The position numbers were made by a program, and so were the translations under genes. From NCBI RefSeq assembly GCF_008086165.1, contig NZ_VSKL01000002.1, positions 62,001-126,000 on the forward strand: a DNA stretch of 64,000 bases, written 5' to 3'. Of this stretch, positions 25,289-34,500 are shown in pieces. The notes under the pieces were generated by a model. It ran no database searches, was not told where the DNA came from, and saw only the letters and a list, made by a program, of their open reading frames with translations. The stretch's first letter is position 1, and each line of letters opens with the position of its first letter. Origin of the DNA: Algorimicrobium algoritergicola. GTDB lineage: Bacteria; Bacteroidota; Bacteroidia; Flavobacteriales; Flavobacteriaceae.

Positions 25289-26356
25289 TCACAACCACTT
25301 CTTCCGTTTAAAATAATAAATCATTCCAATAAAAATAAGGAACATAATTCCCCATAAAATATAGTAACCGTAGGGATTATGTAATTCGGGAATATTATCG
25401 AAATTCATACCATAAATACCCGCAATAAAGGTTAGAGGAATGAAAATAGTAGCAATAATGGTTAGTACTTTCATGACCTCGTTCATTTTATTACTAATGG
25501 TCGTCATGTACATATCCATTAAACTCCAAATCATTTCGCGGAAAATATCAATACTATCGGATAATTGAATAATGTGATCGTAGACATCATTATAAAACTG
25601 AAGATTTTTTTTAAGAATCAAATCACTATCACTTTTTTGAATGCGACTGATTATTTCACGCAATGGAAATATAGAGCGTCGGACTTTTAATAGTTCTTTT
25701 TTAAGGCTTAATACTTGCTGGCTTAAATCGTCTTTAACGTTTCCGCTAAAAAGTAAGTCTTCTAAATCTTCCACTTTATTACCCATGGTTTCACTCACAA
25801 TATAATAATGATCTACCACAGCATCTACTAAAGCATAAAGTAAATAATCAGAACCCAAGGTGCGAATTCGGCCTTTTCCAGCACGCAGTCGCTCCCGAAC
25901 CGTATCAAAAACATCACCTTCGGATTCCTGAAAGGTGAGCACGTAATTTTTTCCTAATACAAAACTGACTTGTTCGATGGTAATATTTTCGTCAACATCA
26001 TAATACAGCATTTTTAAAGACACAAAAATATAATCTTCGTATTCATCAATTTTTGGACGTTGAGATGTGTTGACAATATCTTCTAAAACAAGCGGATGTA
26101 AATTGTAATGTGCGCCTATTTTTTCAATTTCGTTAATGTGATTTAGTCCGTTAATATTAATCCATGTAATGGAATCGGTGGATTTGAATTTAAAGACCTC
26201 GTCAATATTTTGAAGTTCCTGCTCATTTATGAAATCGGGACCGTAGTCAAACGATTCAATGAAGAGTTTTTGTGCATTTTTTTCACCTGTATAAACTATA
26301 GCACCAGGCGATTTGCCAACATGTTTCTTGTATTTTGATGTTCTTTTCTTACCCAT
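25289..26356 (-). CDS. corA: CorA family magnesium/cobalt channel
   Basis: Inner-membrane Mg2+ channel of 355 residues. The cytoplasmic N-terminal domain covers about 1-290. Two C-terminal helices follow, with the selectivity signature YGMNF and the flanking acidic-Pro loop (PELHNPYGY), ending with the basic FKRKKWL. The long coiled helix (GNVKDDLSQQVLSLKKELLKV) fits the CorA stalk. Followed, at its N-terminal side, by an MscS-like gene on the same strand, 33 bases away, so they may be an operon for ion homeostasis. Confidence 0.94.
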   Translation of the reverse strand: MGKKRTSKYKKHVGKSPGAIVYTGEKNAQKLFIESFDYGPDFINEQELQNIDEVFKFKSTDSITWININGLNHINEIEKIGAHYNLHPLVLEDIVNTSQRPKIDEYEDYIFVSLKMLYYDVDENITIEQVSFVLGKNYVLTFQESEGDVFDTVRERLRAGKGRIRTLGSDYLLYALVDAVVDHYYIVSETMGNKVEDLEDLLFSGNVKDDLSQQVLSLKKELLKVRRSIFPLREIISRIQKSDSDLILKKNLQFYNDVYDHIIQLSDSIDIFREMIWSLMDMYMTTISNKMNEVMKVLTIIATIFIPLTFIAGIYGMNFDNIPELHNPYGYYILWGIMFLIFIGMIYYFKRKKWL

Positions 26357-26389
26357 AATATTGAAATTTACAACAATTATTTGAAAAAA

Positions 26390-26935
26390 TTATATAGCAT
26401 CAGTACCATCGTCTAGTGGTAAGGCAATAGCATCCTTTTTTAGTAGGGTAACTGGTTTTTGTAGAATTAAATTATTTGGATAGGTTACTAAATCCCCATT
26501 ATCCAAACGTAAATGCAATTGAAATGCAGCAATATCTTCAATAATAGCCTCAATTGGGAAGTCTTTATCGTGGATTAAAATTTTGTCTCCTACTTTATAC
26601 GGGAAATTAAAAAACATAATAATTCCTGAAGTAATATTGCTTAAAATGGACCATATAGCAAAAAGAGCAATTCCTATGATAGCAAATACAGAAGAAAAAA
26701 CTAATGCTAAATCTTCAAATTTTGCACCTAATATAATGGTTTCAATTAACAACCAAATAAGAACAAGGGTAGCAGTAGCATAACGCGAAATTAAATGAAT
26801 TCGCGCATCATTAATGCCAGCTTTATGACCTATTTTCCTGATAAGTGTTTTAGCAATAAAACGGATAATTAATAAAATGGCGAGTAAGATAATACTCGCT
26901 AAAAATTCAGATTTATAGGTTTCAAAAAACTCCAT
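26390..26935 (-). CDS. Small MscS-like mechanosensitive channel
   Basis: A 181-residue protein with three predicted helices in the first 110 residues and the conserved MscS beta domain after them (NFPYKVGDKILIHDKDFPIEAIIEDI, written in part as FPYKVGDKI). It lacks the large C-terminal vestibule of E. coli MscS, giving a short channel typical of many Bacteroidota. Role: release of solutes on hypo-osmotic shock. Transcribed ahead of corA. Confidence 0.88.
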   Translation of the reverse strand: MEFFETYKSEFLASIILLAILLIIRFIAKTLIRKIGHKAGINDARIHLISRYATATLVLIWLLIETIILGAKFEDLALVFSSVFAIIGIALFAIWSILSNITSGIIMFFNFPYKVGDKILIHDKDFPIEAIIEDIAAFQLHLRLDNGDLVTYPNNLILQKPVTLLKKDAIALPLDDGTDAI

Positions 26936-27005
26936 GAATAATCAATATTTTAAGTGAGCAAAGATAGTATAGAAACTGTGAAAATAGATTTGTTTTATGG
27001 TATAT

Positions 27006-27596
27006 TTAAGAAGAAATAAATTGCTGAAGGGTTTGATAAACTAAATGCGTTGGTAATCCCACCACATTAAAATATGACCCTTCAATTTTAGTGATGCCTA
27101 TTTGTCCAATCCATTCTTGAATGCCATAAGCACCAGCTTTATCAAACGGTTTACAGGTATTTATATAGTAATTAATTTCGGCATCTGTTAACGCCTTAAA
27201 TGTGACTTTAGTGACTGCATTTACGGTTTTCTGCTTTTCTATAGTAGTAAAACAAACCGAAGTTATTACCTCATGCGTTGTATTGCTCATGGATTTAATC
27301 ATATTAAAAGCATCTTCTGCATCTTTAGGTTTTCCAAGCGCTTTATTATTGTGCCAAACTATGGTGTCACTGGTAATGAGAATGTCACTGGGATTTAAAT
27401 CGGCTTTAAACGGTAAGGACTTTAATTGAGCCAAGTAATCGCTGATTTCAAAATGAGTTAAACGCTCTGGAAATTCTTCTTTTATAGGTTTTAAAATAAT
27501 CTCAAAATCCAATTCCAATTCCTTAAAAAACTGCTGCCTTCTCGGAGAACCTGAAGCAAGTATGAGTCTGAAGTTTTTTAATTGTTCGTTGAGCAT
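27006..27596 (-). CDS. maf: Maf-family nucleoside triphosphate pyrophosphatase
   Basis: Hydrolyses dTTP/UTP or modified nucleotides to monophosphates, a housecleaning enzyme. 196 residues, with the family signature ASGSPRRQQFF at 14-24, TSDTIVWHNN carrying the catalytic Asp, and KAGAYGIQEW near the C-terminus. It shares a base with the prenyltransferase gene upstream and forms the end of the DUF2520-KdsC-prenyltransferase-Maf cluster. Confidence 0.95.
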   Translation of the reverse strand: MLNEQLKNFRLILASGSPRRQQFFKELELDFEIILKPIKEEFPERLTHFEISDYLAQLKSLPFKADLNPSDILITSDTIVWHNNKALGKPKDAEDAFNMIKSMSNTTHEVITSVCFTTIEKQKTVNAVTKVTFKALTDAEINYYINTCKPFDKAGAYGIQEWIGQIGITKIEGSYFNVVGLPTHLVYQTLQQFISS

Positions 27597-28513
27597 TATC
27601 CAAGGAGTTTATATTTATATATGAGCAGCGATAACATTCCGAAAAGCATAATTATTTTAAGCAAACTACTAATAAAATGATAGTCAGTTTTTAGCTTTGC
27701 TTGAAACAAACGAATAATGATATAAATTAATGGCGCTATAATAAAAATTAAAAAATAACCTACAATCCATAGGTTGTGATACAGATATGTTATGACATAA
27801 TAGATAACGGCAGCCAACGGAATAAACGTCAGTGCCAACGTAACATGTGTTGCACGAGCACGACCAATAGCAATTGGTAGTGTGTTCATGCCAACTTTGT
27901 AGTCGCCATCAATATCTTCAATGTCTTTTACTAATTCTCTTATTAAATTAATGCAGAAAGCAAACAGGGCGTAATCTAATATAATTTTAAAGAAAGTGAG
28001 TTGTGTTTCTTGATTTTGCGGTGTAATGGCTGGTAATAATTCAAACAATCCCACCATGATAATACTTAAAGCAATCAATGCCGAAATAACAATATTACCA
28101 ACTAATATCATTTGCTTTAAATAGGAAGCATAAATATAAAGTAGTCCAGAAACAACCACAAAAAGGGCGAAGAATCCAGAGCGGCCAACCAAATGCGATA
28201 AATAGAAACCAATAAGCACACCAACCACATTAAAGCCAATAAAAAGACTGTAAGCCGTTTTTTCAGAAATGGATTTGCCAACAATCACCTTTTTGGGTTT
28301 GTTAACAGCATCTGTATCTTGATCGAAAATATCATTAATAATATTACCACCTGCAGCTAAACATAGTGTTGCTATAATAAGTAATGAAAACCCAAACCCG
28401 TTTAAGGTAATGGTTACACCAAAAGACTCCAACAAAGCATATTTAATGAGTAATTGCACCAAGGCAATCATGAGTAAATTTTTCCAACGAATTAGTGATA
28501 AAATACTTTGCAT
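27596..28513 (-). CDS. UbiA-superfamily prenyltransferase (geranylgeranylglycerol-phosphate synthase type)
   Basis: Integral membrane prenyltransferase of 305 residues and about eight helices. The two Asp-rich motifs are NDIFDQDTDAVNKPKK (about 61-76) and DIEDIDGDYKVGMNTLP (about 193-209), which bind Mg2+ and prenyl diphosphate. Flavobacterial homologues are usually annotated as geranylgeranylglycerol-phosphate geranylgeranyltransferase. The true acceptor in bacteria is not clear, and a quinone- or lipid-related role is possible. Located between the KdsC-like and Maf genes. Confidence 0.88.
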   Translation of the reverse strand: MQSILSLIRWKNLLMIALVQLLIKYALLESFGVTITLNGFGFSLLIIATLCLAAGGNIINDIFDQDTDAVNKPKKVIVGKSISEKTAYSLFIGFNVVGVLIGFYLSHLVGRSGFFALFVVVSGLLYIYASYLKQMILVGNIVISALIALSIIMVGLFELLPAITPQNQETQLTFFKIILDYALFAFCINLIRELVKDIEDIDGDYKVGMNTLPIAIGRARATHVTLALTFIPLAAVIYYVITYLYHNLWIVGYFLIFIIAPLIYIIIRLFQAKLKTDYHFISSLLKIIMLFGMLSLLIYKYKLLG

Positions 28514-28571
28514 AATTGATTTTTAGTAGGTGTTTAGTGAAGCGTTAGATTCTGGTTTATTAAAAAAGAAA

Positions 28572-29102
28572 TTAATCATATTTGGCATCAAAATTACCTT
28601 GCCAGTTATCTTGAACTTTTAAAACTTGTTCAATCACATCGCGAACAGCACCTTGACCACCGTTTTTATGAGAAATATATTTTGAAATGACTTTAATTTC
28701 AGGAACCGCATCTTGCGGACAACAAGGTAAGCCTACAAGTTTCATAACTGGATAATCGGGGATATCATCACCCATATATAATACGTTTTCCAACTTGATG
28801 TTATTTTGTGACATATATAAATTTAGCTGTTCAATTTTGTCATGTGAGCCTAAAAACACATCTGTAATGCCTAAACCTTGTAATCTAGCACGAACACCTT
28901 CATTGGAGCCGCCAGAAATAATACAGATTTTGTATCCTTTATTTATTGCTGTTTTTAGAGCATAACCATCTTTAATATTCATTTTACGAAGCATTTCACC
29001 AGATGTTAAAACGGTTACCGTTCCATCAGTTAAAACACCATCCACATCAAATATAAAAGTGGTAATATGTTCTAGATATTCTTTATAACTTTTAGTTTCC
29101 AT
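28572..29102 (-). CDS. KdsC-like HAD-IIIA phosphatase
   Basis: A 176-residue capless HAD phosphatase. Motif I is FDVDGVLTDGTV, motif II lies in CIISGGSNEGV, motif III is around SHDKIEQL and motif IV is GDDIPDYPVM. This is the KDO-8-phosphate phosphatase (YrbI) pattern, so it may act in KDO synthesis or on a related sugar-acid phosphate. No kdsA or kdsB is seen nearby. Part of the minus-strand cluster with DUF2520, the prenyltransferase and Maf. Confidence 0.9.
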   Translation of the reverse strand: METKSYKEYLEHITTFIFDVDGVLTDGTVTVLTSGEMLRKMNIKDGYALKTAINKGYKICIISGGSNEGVRARLQGLGITDVFLGSHDKIEQLNLYMSQNNIKLENVLYMGDDIPDYPVMKLVGLPCCPQDAVPEIKVISKYISHKNGGQGAVRDVIEQVLKVQDNWQGNFDAKYD

Positions 29103-29211
29103 AATTTATTAATATGTTATTGGGTAATTAGTAAATGAGTTTTGAGGTGAATAAGCTAATTATTCAATAAGAAATTGCAATTTCATGCTTTCTATTGAAA
29201 CTCGTAACAAG

Positions 29212-30003
29212 CTATTGTGTTTTATTTTTAACTACTTTTTTATTACTAACACCTTGGGTTTTTTTGATGGATGCTGTAAACAATTTATAGATAGCTTGAT
29301 GCTGTTCATCTTCAAGCAATTTTAAATGCTTTTTAATTGTTTTTTTATCGTTGCGTTTGGCTGGTCCAGTTTGCGCTAAATACGGCGAAATATTCTGAAC
29401 CTTATTAGCGGTTTCCAAAATGAGCGGTTTTAAAATATCAAATTCTACACCTTCAGATTCTGTAATTTCATGAGCCACACGATATAATTGATTGGTAAAA
29501 TTATTAACAAAAACAGCTGCTAAATGTAATGTTCTACGCTGATCACTATTCACCTTATGCGTTTTACAGCCCATACTTTTACCTAGCAATTTTAACAGAG
29601 GCGCATCTTTTTTACCTATAGTTTCAATACAAATAGGAACCGTTTCCATGTTCATAGGAACGTTTTTAGAGAATGTTTGTAATGGATAAAAAACACCACG
29701 ACGGTTTTTCTTGTCTATATCATAAACACTAACACTTCCCGAGGTATGAACCACAAATCGGTTTTCGAAAGGGAGTTGTTCGGAAATACCCGAAATAGCA
29801 TCATCACTAACAGCAATTATATAAATATCGGCTGGCTTTAGTAGCGATAAATCATCAATTGTTTCCACGTCACTTTGAAACATGGCTAATTTTCTAATAT
29901 CTCGATTGTACCATTGTACAACTGAAATAGTTTCTGCGTTAATAAATGCTTTATATAGGTGGGTGGCCACATTTCCTGCGCCAATAATACTTACTGAAAT
30001 CAT
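29212..30003 (-). CDS. DUF2520 / Rossmann-like domain protein
   Basis: A 263-residue dehydrogenase-like protein. The dinucleotide-binding start is SIIGAGNVATHLYKAF; the middle matches the Rossmann-like domain and residues about 120-245 the DUF2520 helical domain, with LAAVFVNNFTNQLY and the TGPAKRNDKKTI segment conserved. Homologues resemble F420-dependent or 6-phosphogluconate-type dehydrogenases but no substrate is established. The C-terminus is basic (KKTQGVSNKKVVKNKTQ). First gene of its cluster, 109 bases ahead of the KdsC-like gene. Confidence 0.9.
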   Translation of the reverse strand: MISVSIIGAGNVATHLYKAFINAETISVVQWYNRDIRKLAMFQSDVETIDDLSLLKPADIYIIAVSDDAISGISEQLPFENRFVVHTSGSVSVYDIDKKNRRGVFYPLQTFSKNVPMNMETVPICIETIGKKDAPLLKLLGKSMGCKTHKVNSDQRRTLHLAAVFVNNFTNQLYRVAHEITESEGVEFDILKPLILETANKVQNISPYLAQTGPAKRNDKKTIKKHLKLLEDEQHQAIYKLFTASIKKTQGVSNKKVVKNKTQ

Positions 30004-30022
30004 AAGGCTAAAATACGCATAA

Positions 30023-30610
30023 TTATAAATAAACTTTATGACGTTTTAGGATTAATTTTTTATCCTTTTCTAATTGTTTTATGGTTCTAATAACGGTTTC
30101 AACTCGCAATCCTGTAAGGTCGGAAATTTGTTGTCGTGTTAGCTTTACCTCATAAAGTTCTGCAGTATTCGCTGTTTCTTTAAAGTGATTTAATAAGGTT
30201 AAAATCCGATGTTCTGGCGGATGGATAGAAAGTTCTTGAATTATTTTAGCCTTATAAATCATGCGCTTACATAGAATCTTGGTGAGTTTTAAATGCACCT
30301 TTGGGTGGTTTTCTAATAATTCAAAGAAGCGATCTTTAGGTAGCATATAGATGCTACAATCTGTAATGCATTGTGCACAAGCAGGATAATTAGAGTTTTG
30401 AAATAATGGTGGTTCACCAAATGATTTTCCAGACTCAAAAAAACCTTGAATAAAGGCTTTTCCATCTTCCGAATGATTAAACATTTTTAGTTTCCCTTGT
30501 TTAATTTGAAAATAAAAATGTGCTTCCTCATTTTCTCTAAAAATCACTTGACCTTTAGAATAGGTTTTAAGGGTTGCTTGATATTTCTCTAAAATAGCTA
30601 TTGGAATCAT
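30023..30610 (-). CDS. Crp/Fnr family transcriptional regulator
   Basis: A 195-residue regulator with an N-terminal cyclic-nucleotide-binding-like domain (about 10-120, FRENEEAHFYFQIKQGKLKM) and a C-terminal HTH (VKLTRQQISDLTGLRVETVIRTIKQL). Only three cysteines lie close together (CAQCITDC), which might form a metal or redox sensor; the usual N-terminal FNR cluster is absent. I start at ATG 30610, since a TTG ten codons upstream lies in the -7 region. A palindrome just upstream suggests autoregulation. Divergent from a truncated haemoglobin operon. Confidence 0.93.
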   Translation of the reverse strand: MIPIAILEKYQATLKTYSKGQVIFRENEEAHFYFQIKQGKLKMFNHSEDGKAFIQGFFESGKSFGEPPLFQNSNYPACAQCITDCSIYMLPKDRFFELLENHPKVHLKLTKILCKRMIYKAKIIQELSIHPPEHRILTLLNHFKETANTAELYEVKLTRQQISDLTGLRVETVIRTIKQLEKDKKLILKRHKVYL

Positions 30611-30616
30611 GGTGAT

Positions 30617-30630
30617 ATGATTTGAATCAT
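30617..30630. promoter_or_regulatory. Palindromic Crp/Fnr-type box (ATGATTTGAATCAT)
   Basis: Perfect palindrome containing TGAT-N4-ATCA, the spacing of FNR-type sites (consensus TTGAT-N4-ATCAA). It sits just downstream of the -7 box of the regulator gene and 52 bases before the start of the haemoglobin-operon gene, so it can serve both directions. Confidence 0.6.
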
Positions 30631-30637
30631 AAATAAA

Positions 30638-30666
30638 CAAAGATAAGTTTTAGAATTTTGTTTCAA
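30638..30666 (-). promoter_or_regulatory. Promoter of the Crp/Fnr gene
   Basis: Minus strand TTG (30664-30666), 18 bases, then TATCTTTG (30638-30645). The palindrome follows directly downstream, where a bound regulator would block transcription. Confidence 0.6.
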
Positions 30667-30681
30667 CAAAAAAACACTATT

Positions 30682-30978
30682 ATGAAATCTTTATATAAAC
30701 AAGCTATTACAGACTTTAATGAGAACTATATTCTCTATATTCCATTAACTATTATTTTGCAAAGTTGTATTGGATCTATTGCAGCCATGTATATTTTAAT
30801 GAATAGTCCAAACGGATCGTTTAAATTTTTTGAACTAACTTTGTGCGTAGTTTTAGCCATGAGTTATAATGCCGTAATTTTTGCGCAAATTAAAACTAAA
30901 ATTATTTTTCCCATTTTATTAGCAAGTATCACTACCAATATTTTGCTGATAGCAATTAATGTATATCAATTGTCATAA
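30682..30978 (+). CDS. Hypothetical three-helix membrane protein
   Basis: A 98-residue protein with three hydrophobic helices (about 18-38, 48-68 and 74-94) and no recognised motif. The ATG at 30682 is preferred over an in-frame TTG eight codons earlier. It is eight bases ahead of the truncated haemoglobin gene and divergent from the Crp/Fnr gene, so it may act in the same low-oxygen or nitric-oxide response (inference). Confidence 0.75.
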   Translation: MKSLYKQAITDFNENYILYIPLTIILQSCIGSIAAMYILMNSPNGSFKFFELTLCVVLAMSYNAVIFAQIKTKIIFPILLASITTNILLIAINVYQLS

Positions 30979-30986
30979 CGCTTCGC

Positions 30987-31391
30987 ATGAAAAAAAATAT
31001 AGAAACCCGAGACGATGTCTTTCTTTTAGTCTCTTCATTTTACGATAAAGTTCGTGCTGACGAATTTTTAGGACCTTTTTTTAATCGTGTGATAACCGAT
31101 TGGGATGCACATATTGATCGTTTAACAACTTTCTGGGAAACGAGTTTATTTATGACTCGGAAACTAGAAAAAAAATATTACGGAAACCCCCTTGAAGTGC
31201 ATGTTCAGGTAGATAAGGAAAATAATCACGCTATTACCGAACATCATTTTGGTGCTTGGTTAAATTTATGGTTTGAAACAATAGAAGAGCATTTTGATGG
31301 CGAAGTCGCTGAAAACGCCAAGCGTCGTGCTCGAAAAATGGGAAGTTTTATGTATTTAAATATCTTTCAAGCTAGACCATCAACAACTTAA
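30987..31391 (+). CDS. Group III truncated haemoglobin
   Basis: A 134-residue haem protein. The pattern FYDKVRADEFLGPFFNRVITDW with W/H at the following helix, RLTTFWETSLF, and ITEHHFGAWLNLWFETI identifies the group III (ctb/Cgb-like) truncated haemoglobins; the proximal His is in ITEHHF. Such proteins handle oxygen or nitric oxide. Adjacent to a membrane protein gene and a divergent Crp/Fnr regulator, a common arrangement for NO detoxification. Confidence 0.93.
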   Translation: MKKNIETRDDVFLLVSSFYDKVRADEFLGPFFNRVITDWDAHIDRLTTFWETSLFMTRKLEKKYYGNPLEVHVQVDKENNHAITEHHFGAWLNLWFETIEEHFDGEVAENAKRRARKMGSFMYLNIFQARPSTT

Positions 31392-31479
31392 GCATTTTTT
31401 ACATTTTGTTAATTATATCGAGATAAAACATATCTATAAAAGTCTTGGTTTATTTGCTATAATTTATAAAACAAAACCT

Positions 31480-31487
31480 TAAATTTG
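31480..31487 (+). promoter_or_regulatory. -7 promoter box (TAAATTTG) for ccsBA
   Basis: Perfect TAnnTTTG box with a TTTG 23 bases upstream (31453-31456), a long but possible spacing. An in-frame TTG at 31485 is inside the box, so translation starts at ATG 31515. Confidence 0.5.
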
Positions 31488-31514
31488 CACAATTCAATTT
31501 TTGAGTCTCAAGTT

Positions 31515-34500
31515 ATGCTAAATAAACTCGCTAAATTTCTATTTTCAACCCGATTAACATCTGTATTATTTATTGCTTTTGCCGCAGCTATGGCAATTGG
31601 CACCTTTATGGATGCAGGACAAGAAACATCCCCAACACCTTACAGTCGAAATCTGATTTATAACACGTGGTGGTTTGAAGGCATCATGTTGGTGTTCATA
31701 ATTAATTTTATAGGAAACATTAAAAAATACCGCTTGTGGCGTTTAAATCAGTGGGCAACACTCACGCTACATTTGTCCTTTATATTAATCATTTTAGGTG
31801 CTGGAATTACTAGATATATTGGTTTTGAAGGTATGATGGCTATTCGTGAAGGCGAAACAGAAAACTCTTTCCTAACCCAAAAAACCTACATCACGGCTTA
31901 TATTGATGGCGATTTTATGGTGGACGGAATGGCGCAACGAAAAATTATTGAAGAAGAAGTTGATTTTTCACCAAGATTAGAAAATGATTTTTCTTATGCT
32001 ACCGATTATAATGGTCAAGATGTAAAATTTGAATTAGAAAAATATATTGGCGGTGCCGAATTAGATGTGGTTCCAAATGAAACAGGTGATGAATATTTAA
32101 AAATAGTGGAAGCAGGAGATGGTGCACCACATAATCACTTCTTAAAAGTAGGTGAAACACAAAGTTTACATAACGTACTTTTTTCTTTGAATAAACCTCA
32201 AGATGGTGCGGTAAATATCACCTATAAAGATGGGGAATTAAGTATTGAATCGCCTTTTGAAGGTGAGTACATGACCATGGCAACAGGACAAACCGGGTTA
32301 TTGGTAAAGGATAGCATACAGCCACTTATTTTAAGATCGCGTTACGTTATTGGTAATATGCAAATGGTATTTCCAAAACCTGTGGTTAGAGGAGATTTTG
32401 ATGTGGTAAAAAAATCCCAGTTATTACGTGGCGATGAAAATGGAGTGGTTTTAAAAGTAACTTCAGCTGGCGAAACGAAACGCGTTAAACTATTAGGAGG
32501 TCAAGGGTATAGTAAACCTTTTGAGCAAGTTAAAATAGGCGGTTTGGATATTGCTGTAAAGTATGGCTCTAAAGTATTAGAGTTACCATTTAGTATTAAG
32601 TTAAATGATTTTATTGCTGATAAGTATCCTGGAACTGACAACAGTTATTCAGCTTTTGCGAGTGAAGTAACTATTATTGATAAAGAGGAAGGCGATTTTG
32701 ATTACCGCGTTTTTATGAATAATATTTTAGACCATCGTGGTTATCGCTTTTTCCAAGCAGGTTTTGATCCCGATGAATTAGGAACCAAATTATCAGTAAA
32801 TCATGATATGTTAGGCACATGGGTGACTTACATAGGTTACATGTTATTATATCTAGGATTAATGGCTATATTATTTGATAAAAACACCCGTTTTGGCGAT
32901 CTGGAAAGAAAACTAACAGCCATTAAAAACAAGAAGCGTAATAGATTTAAAACCAAAGTAGCCAGTATTTTAATGTTAGCGTTTACCTTAACTGGTTTTG
33001 CTCAAGTACATACACCTAATGATGGTCATGGTCATAATGATAGCAGACCTACAAAGGCTCAAATTGATTCGGTTTTAGCTGTCAATATAACACCAAAAGA
33101 ACACGCTGATAAGTTTGGACATTTGGTGATTCAAGATATTGGTGGACGTATGATGCCTGTTAATACATTTGCTTCAGAAATGCTTCGGAAGTTAAGTAAG
33201 CACGATACTTACGAAGATTTTGATGCCAATCAGGTTTTCTTATCCATTCAAGAAAGCCCATTACTTTGGTATAATGTTCCTATTATATATTTAAAGCGTC
33301 AAAAAGGAGATTCTATTAGAAGTCTAATTGGTGTGCCAAAAGATCAAGAATATGTTCCCCTTGTTGATTTCTTCACGCCTGAAGGAAATTACAAGTTAGC
33401 GCCTTATTTAGAAGAAGCCTATAAAGCACAAATACCTAATGGTCATCAAAAGGAATTTAAAGAAACCGATCAACGTGTTAATTTATTATACAATACAATT
33501 GATGGTTATGCATTACGCATTTTTCCAATTCCAGACGATGAAAATAATAAATGGATATCCTCTGTTGAATTCAGACGTGATGGACATCGTGAAAATATTA
33601 AAGATTCACTTTATGGAAACTTTATAAACAATGGATTTAGCGCATATTTAATGACATTAAATTTGGCTAAAAAATCTGGCGATTATACAAAGGTTAATGA
33701 AATTTTAGAATCCTTCACCAAAACACAGAAAAAGTATGGAAGTGATGTAATGCTTTCAGACGAAAAAGTAAAGACAGAAGTTCTTTACAATCATTACGAT
33801 ATTTTCAAGAATTTGTTTAGTTGGTATATGTATGCGTCAGCGTTGATGTTTATCATTCTTATTATTCAGATTTTTAGGGATAATAATAGAACCATTGATA
33901 AAGTAGTAACCGTTTTCAAGGTTGTTATCCTTTTACTTTTTATAGTACATACATTAGGTTTAGCTGTACGTTGGTATATTTCAGGTCATGCACCTTGGAG
34001 TGATTCCTATGAATCCATGATTTATGTTGCCTGGGCAACTATGTTTTTCGGATTAGCATTTGGAAAACGAAGCGATTTAACCATTGCAGCAACAGCATTT
34101 GTAACGGCCATTATATTAATGGTGGCACATTGGAATTGGATGGATCCAGCTATTGCTAACTTACAGCCAGTTTTGGATAGTTACTGGCTAATGATTCACG
34201 TGTCAATTATTGTGGCAAGTTATGGGCCTTTTGCACTCGGTTTAATATTGGGCCTTGTGGTGTTATTCTTAATGATATTTACCACAAAAGATAATAAAGA
34301 TAAATTATTAATCAATATTAAAGAGTTAACCATTATAAATGAAATGGCACTTACAGTTGGTTTAGTTCTACTAACCATTGGTAACTTTTTAGGAGGTATG
34401 TGGGCCAACGAAAGTTGGGGTCGTTATTGGGGATGGGATCCAAAAGAAACATGGGCTTTAATTAGTATTATGGTGTATGCATTTGTTATTCACATGCGTT

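Noticed and set aside
26583-26783. Plus-strand frame within the MscS-like gene
   Set aside because: Lies wholly inside a conserved channel gene in another frame; no independent evidence.
29103-29211. Gap between DUF2520 and the KdsC-like gene searched for a promoter or RNA
   Set aside because: No clear TAnnTTTG box or stable stem on the minus strand; nothing reportable.
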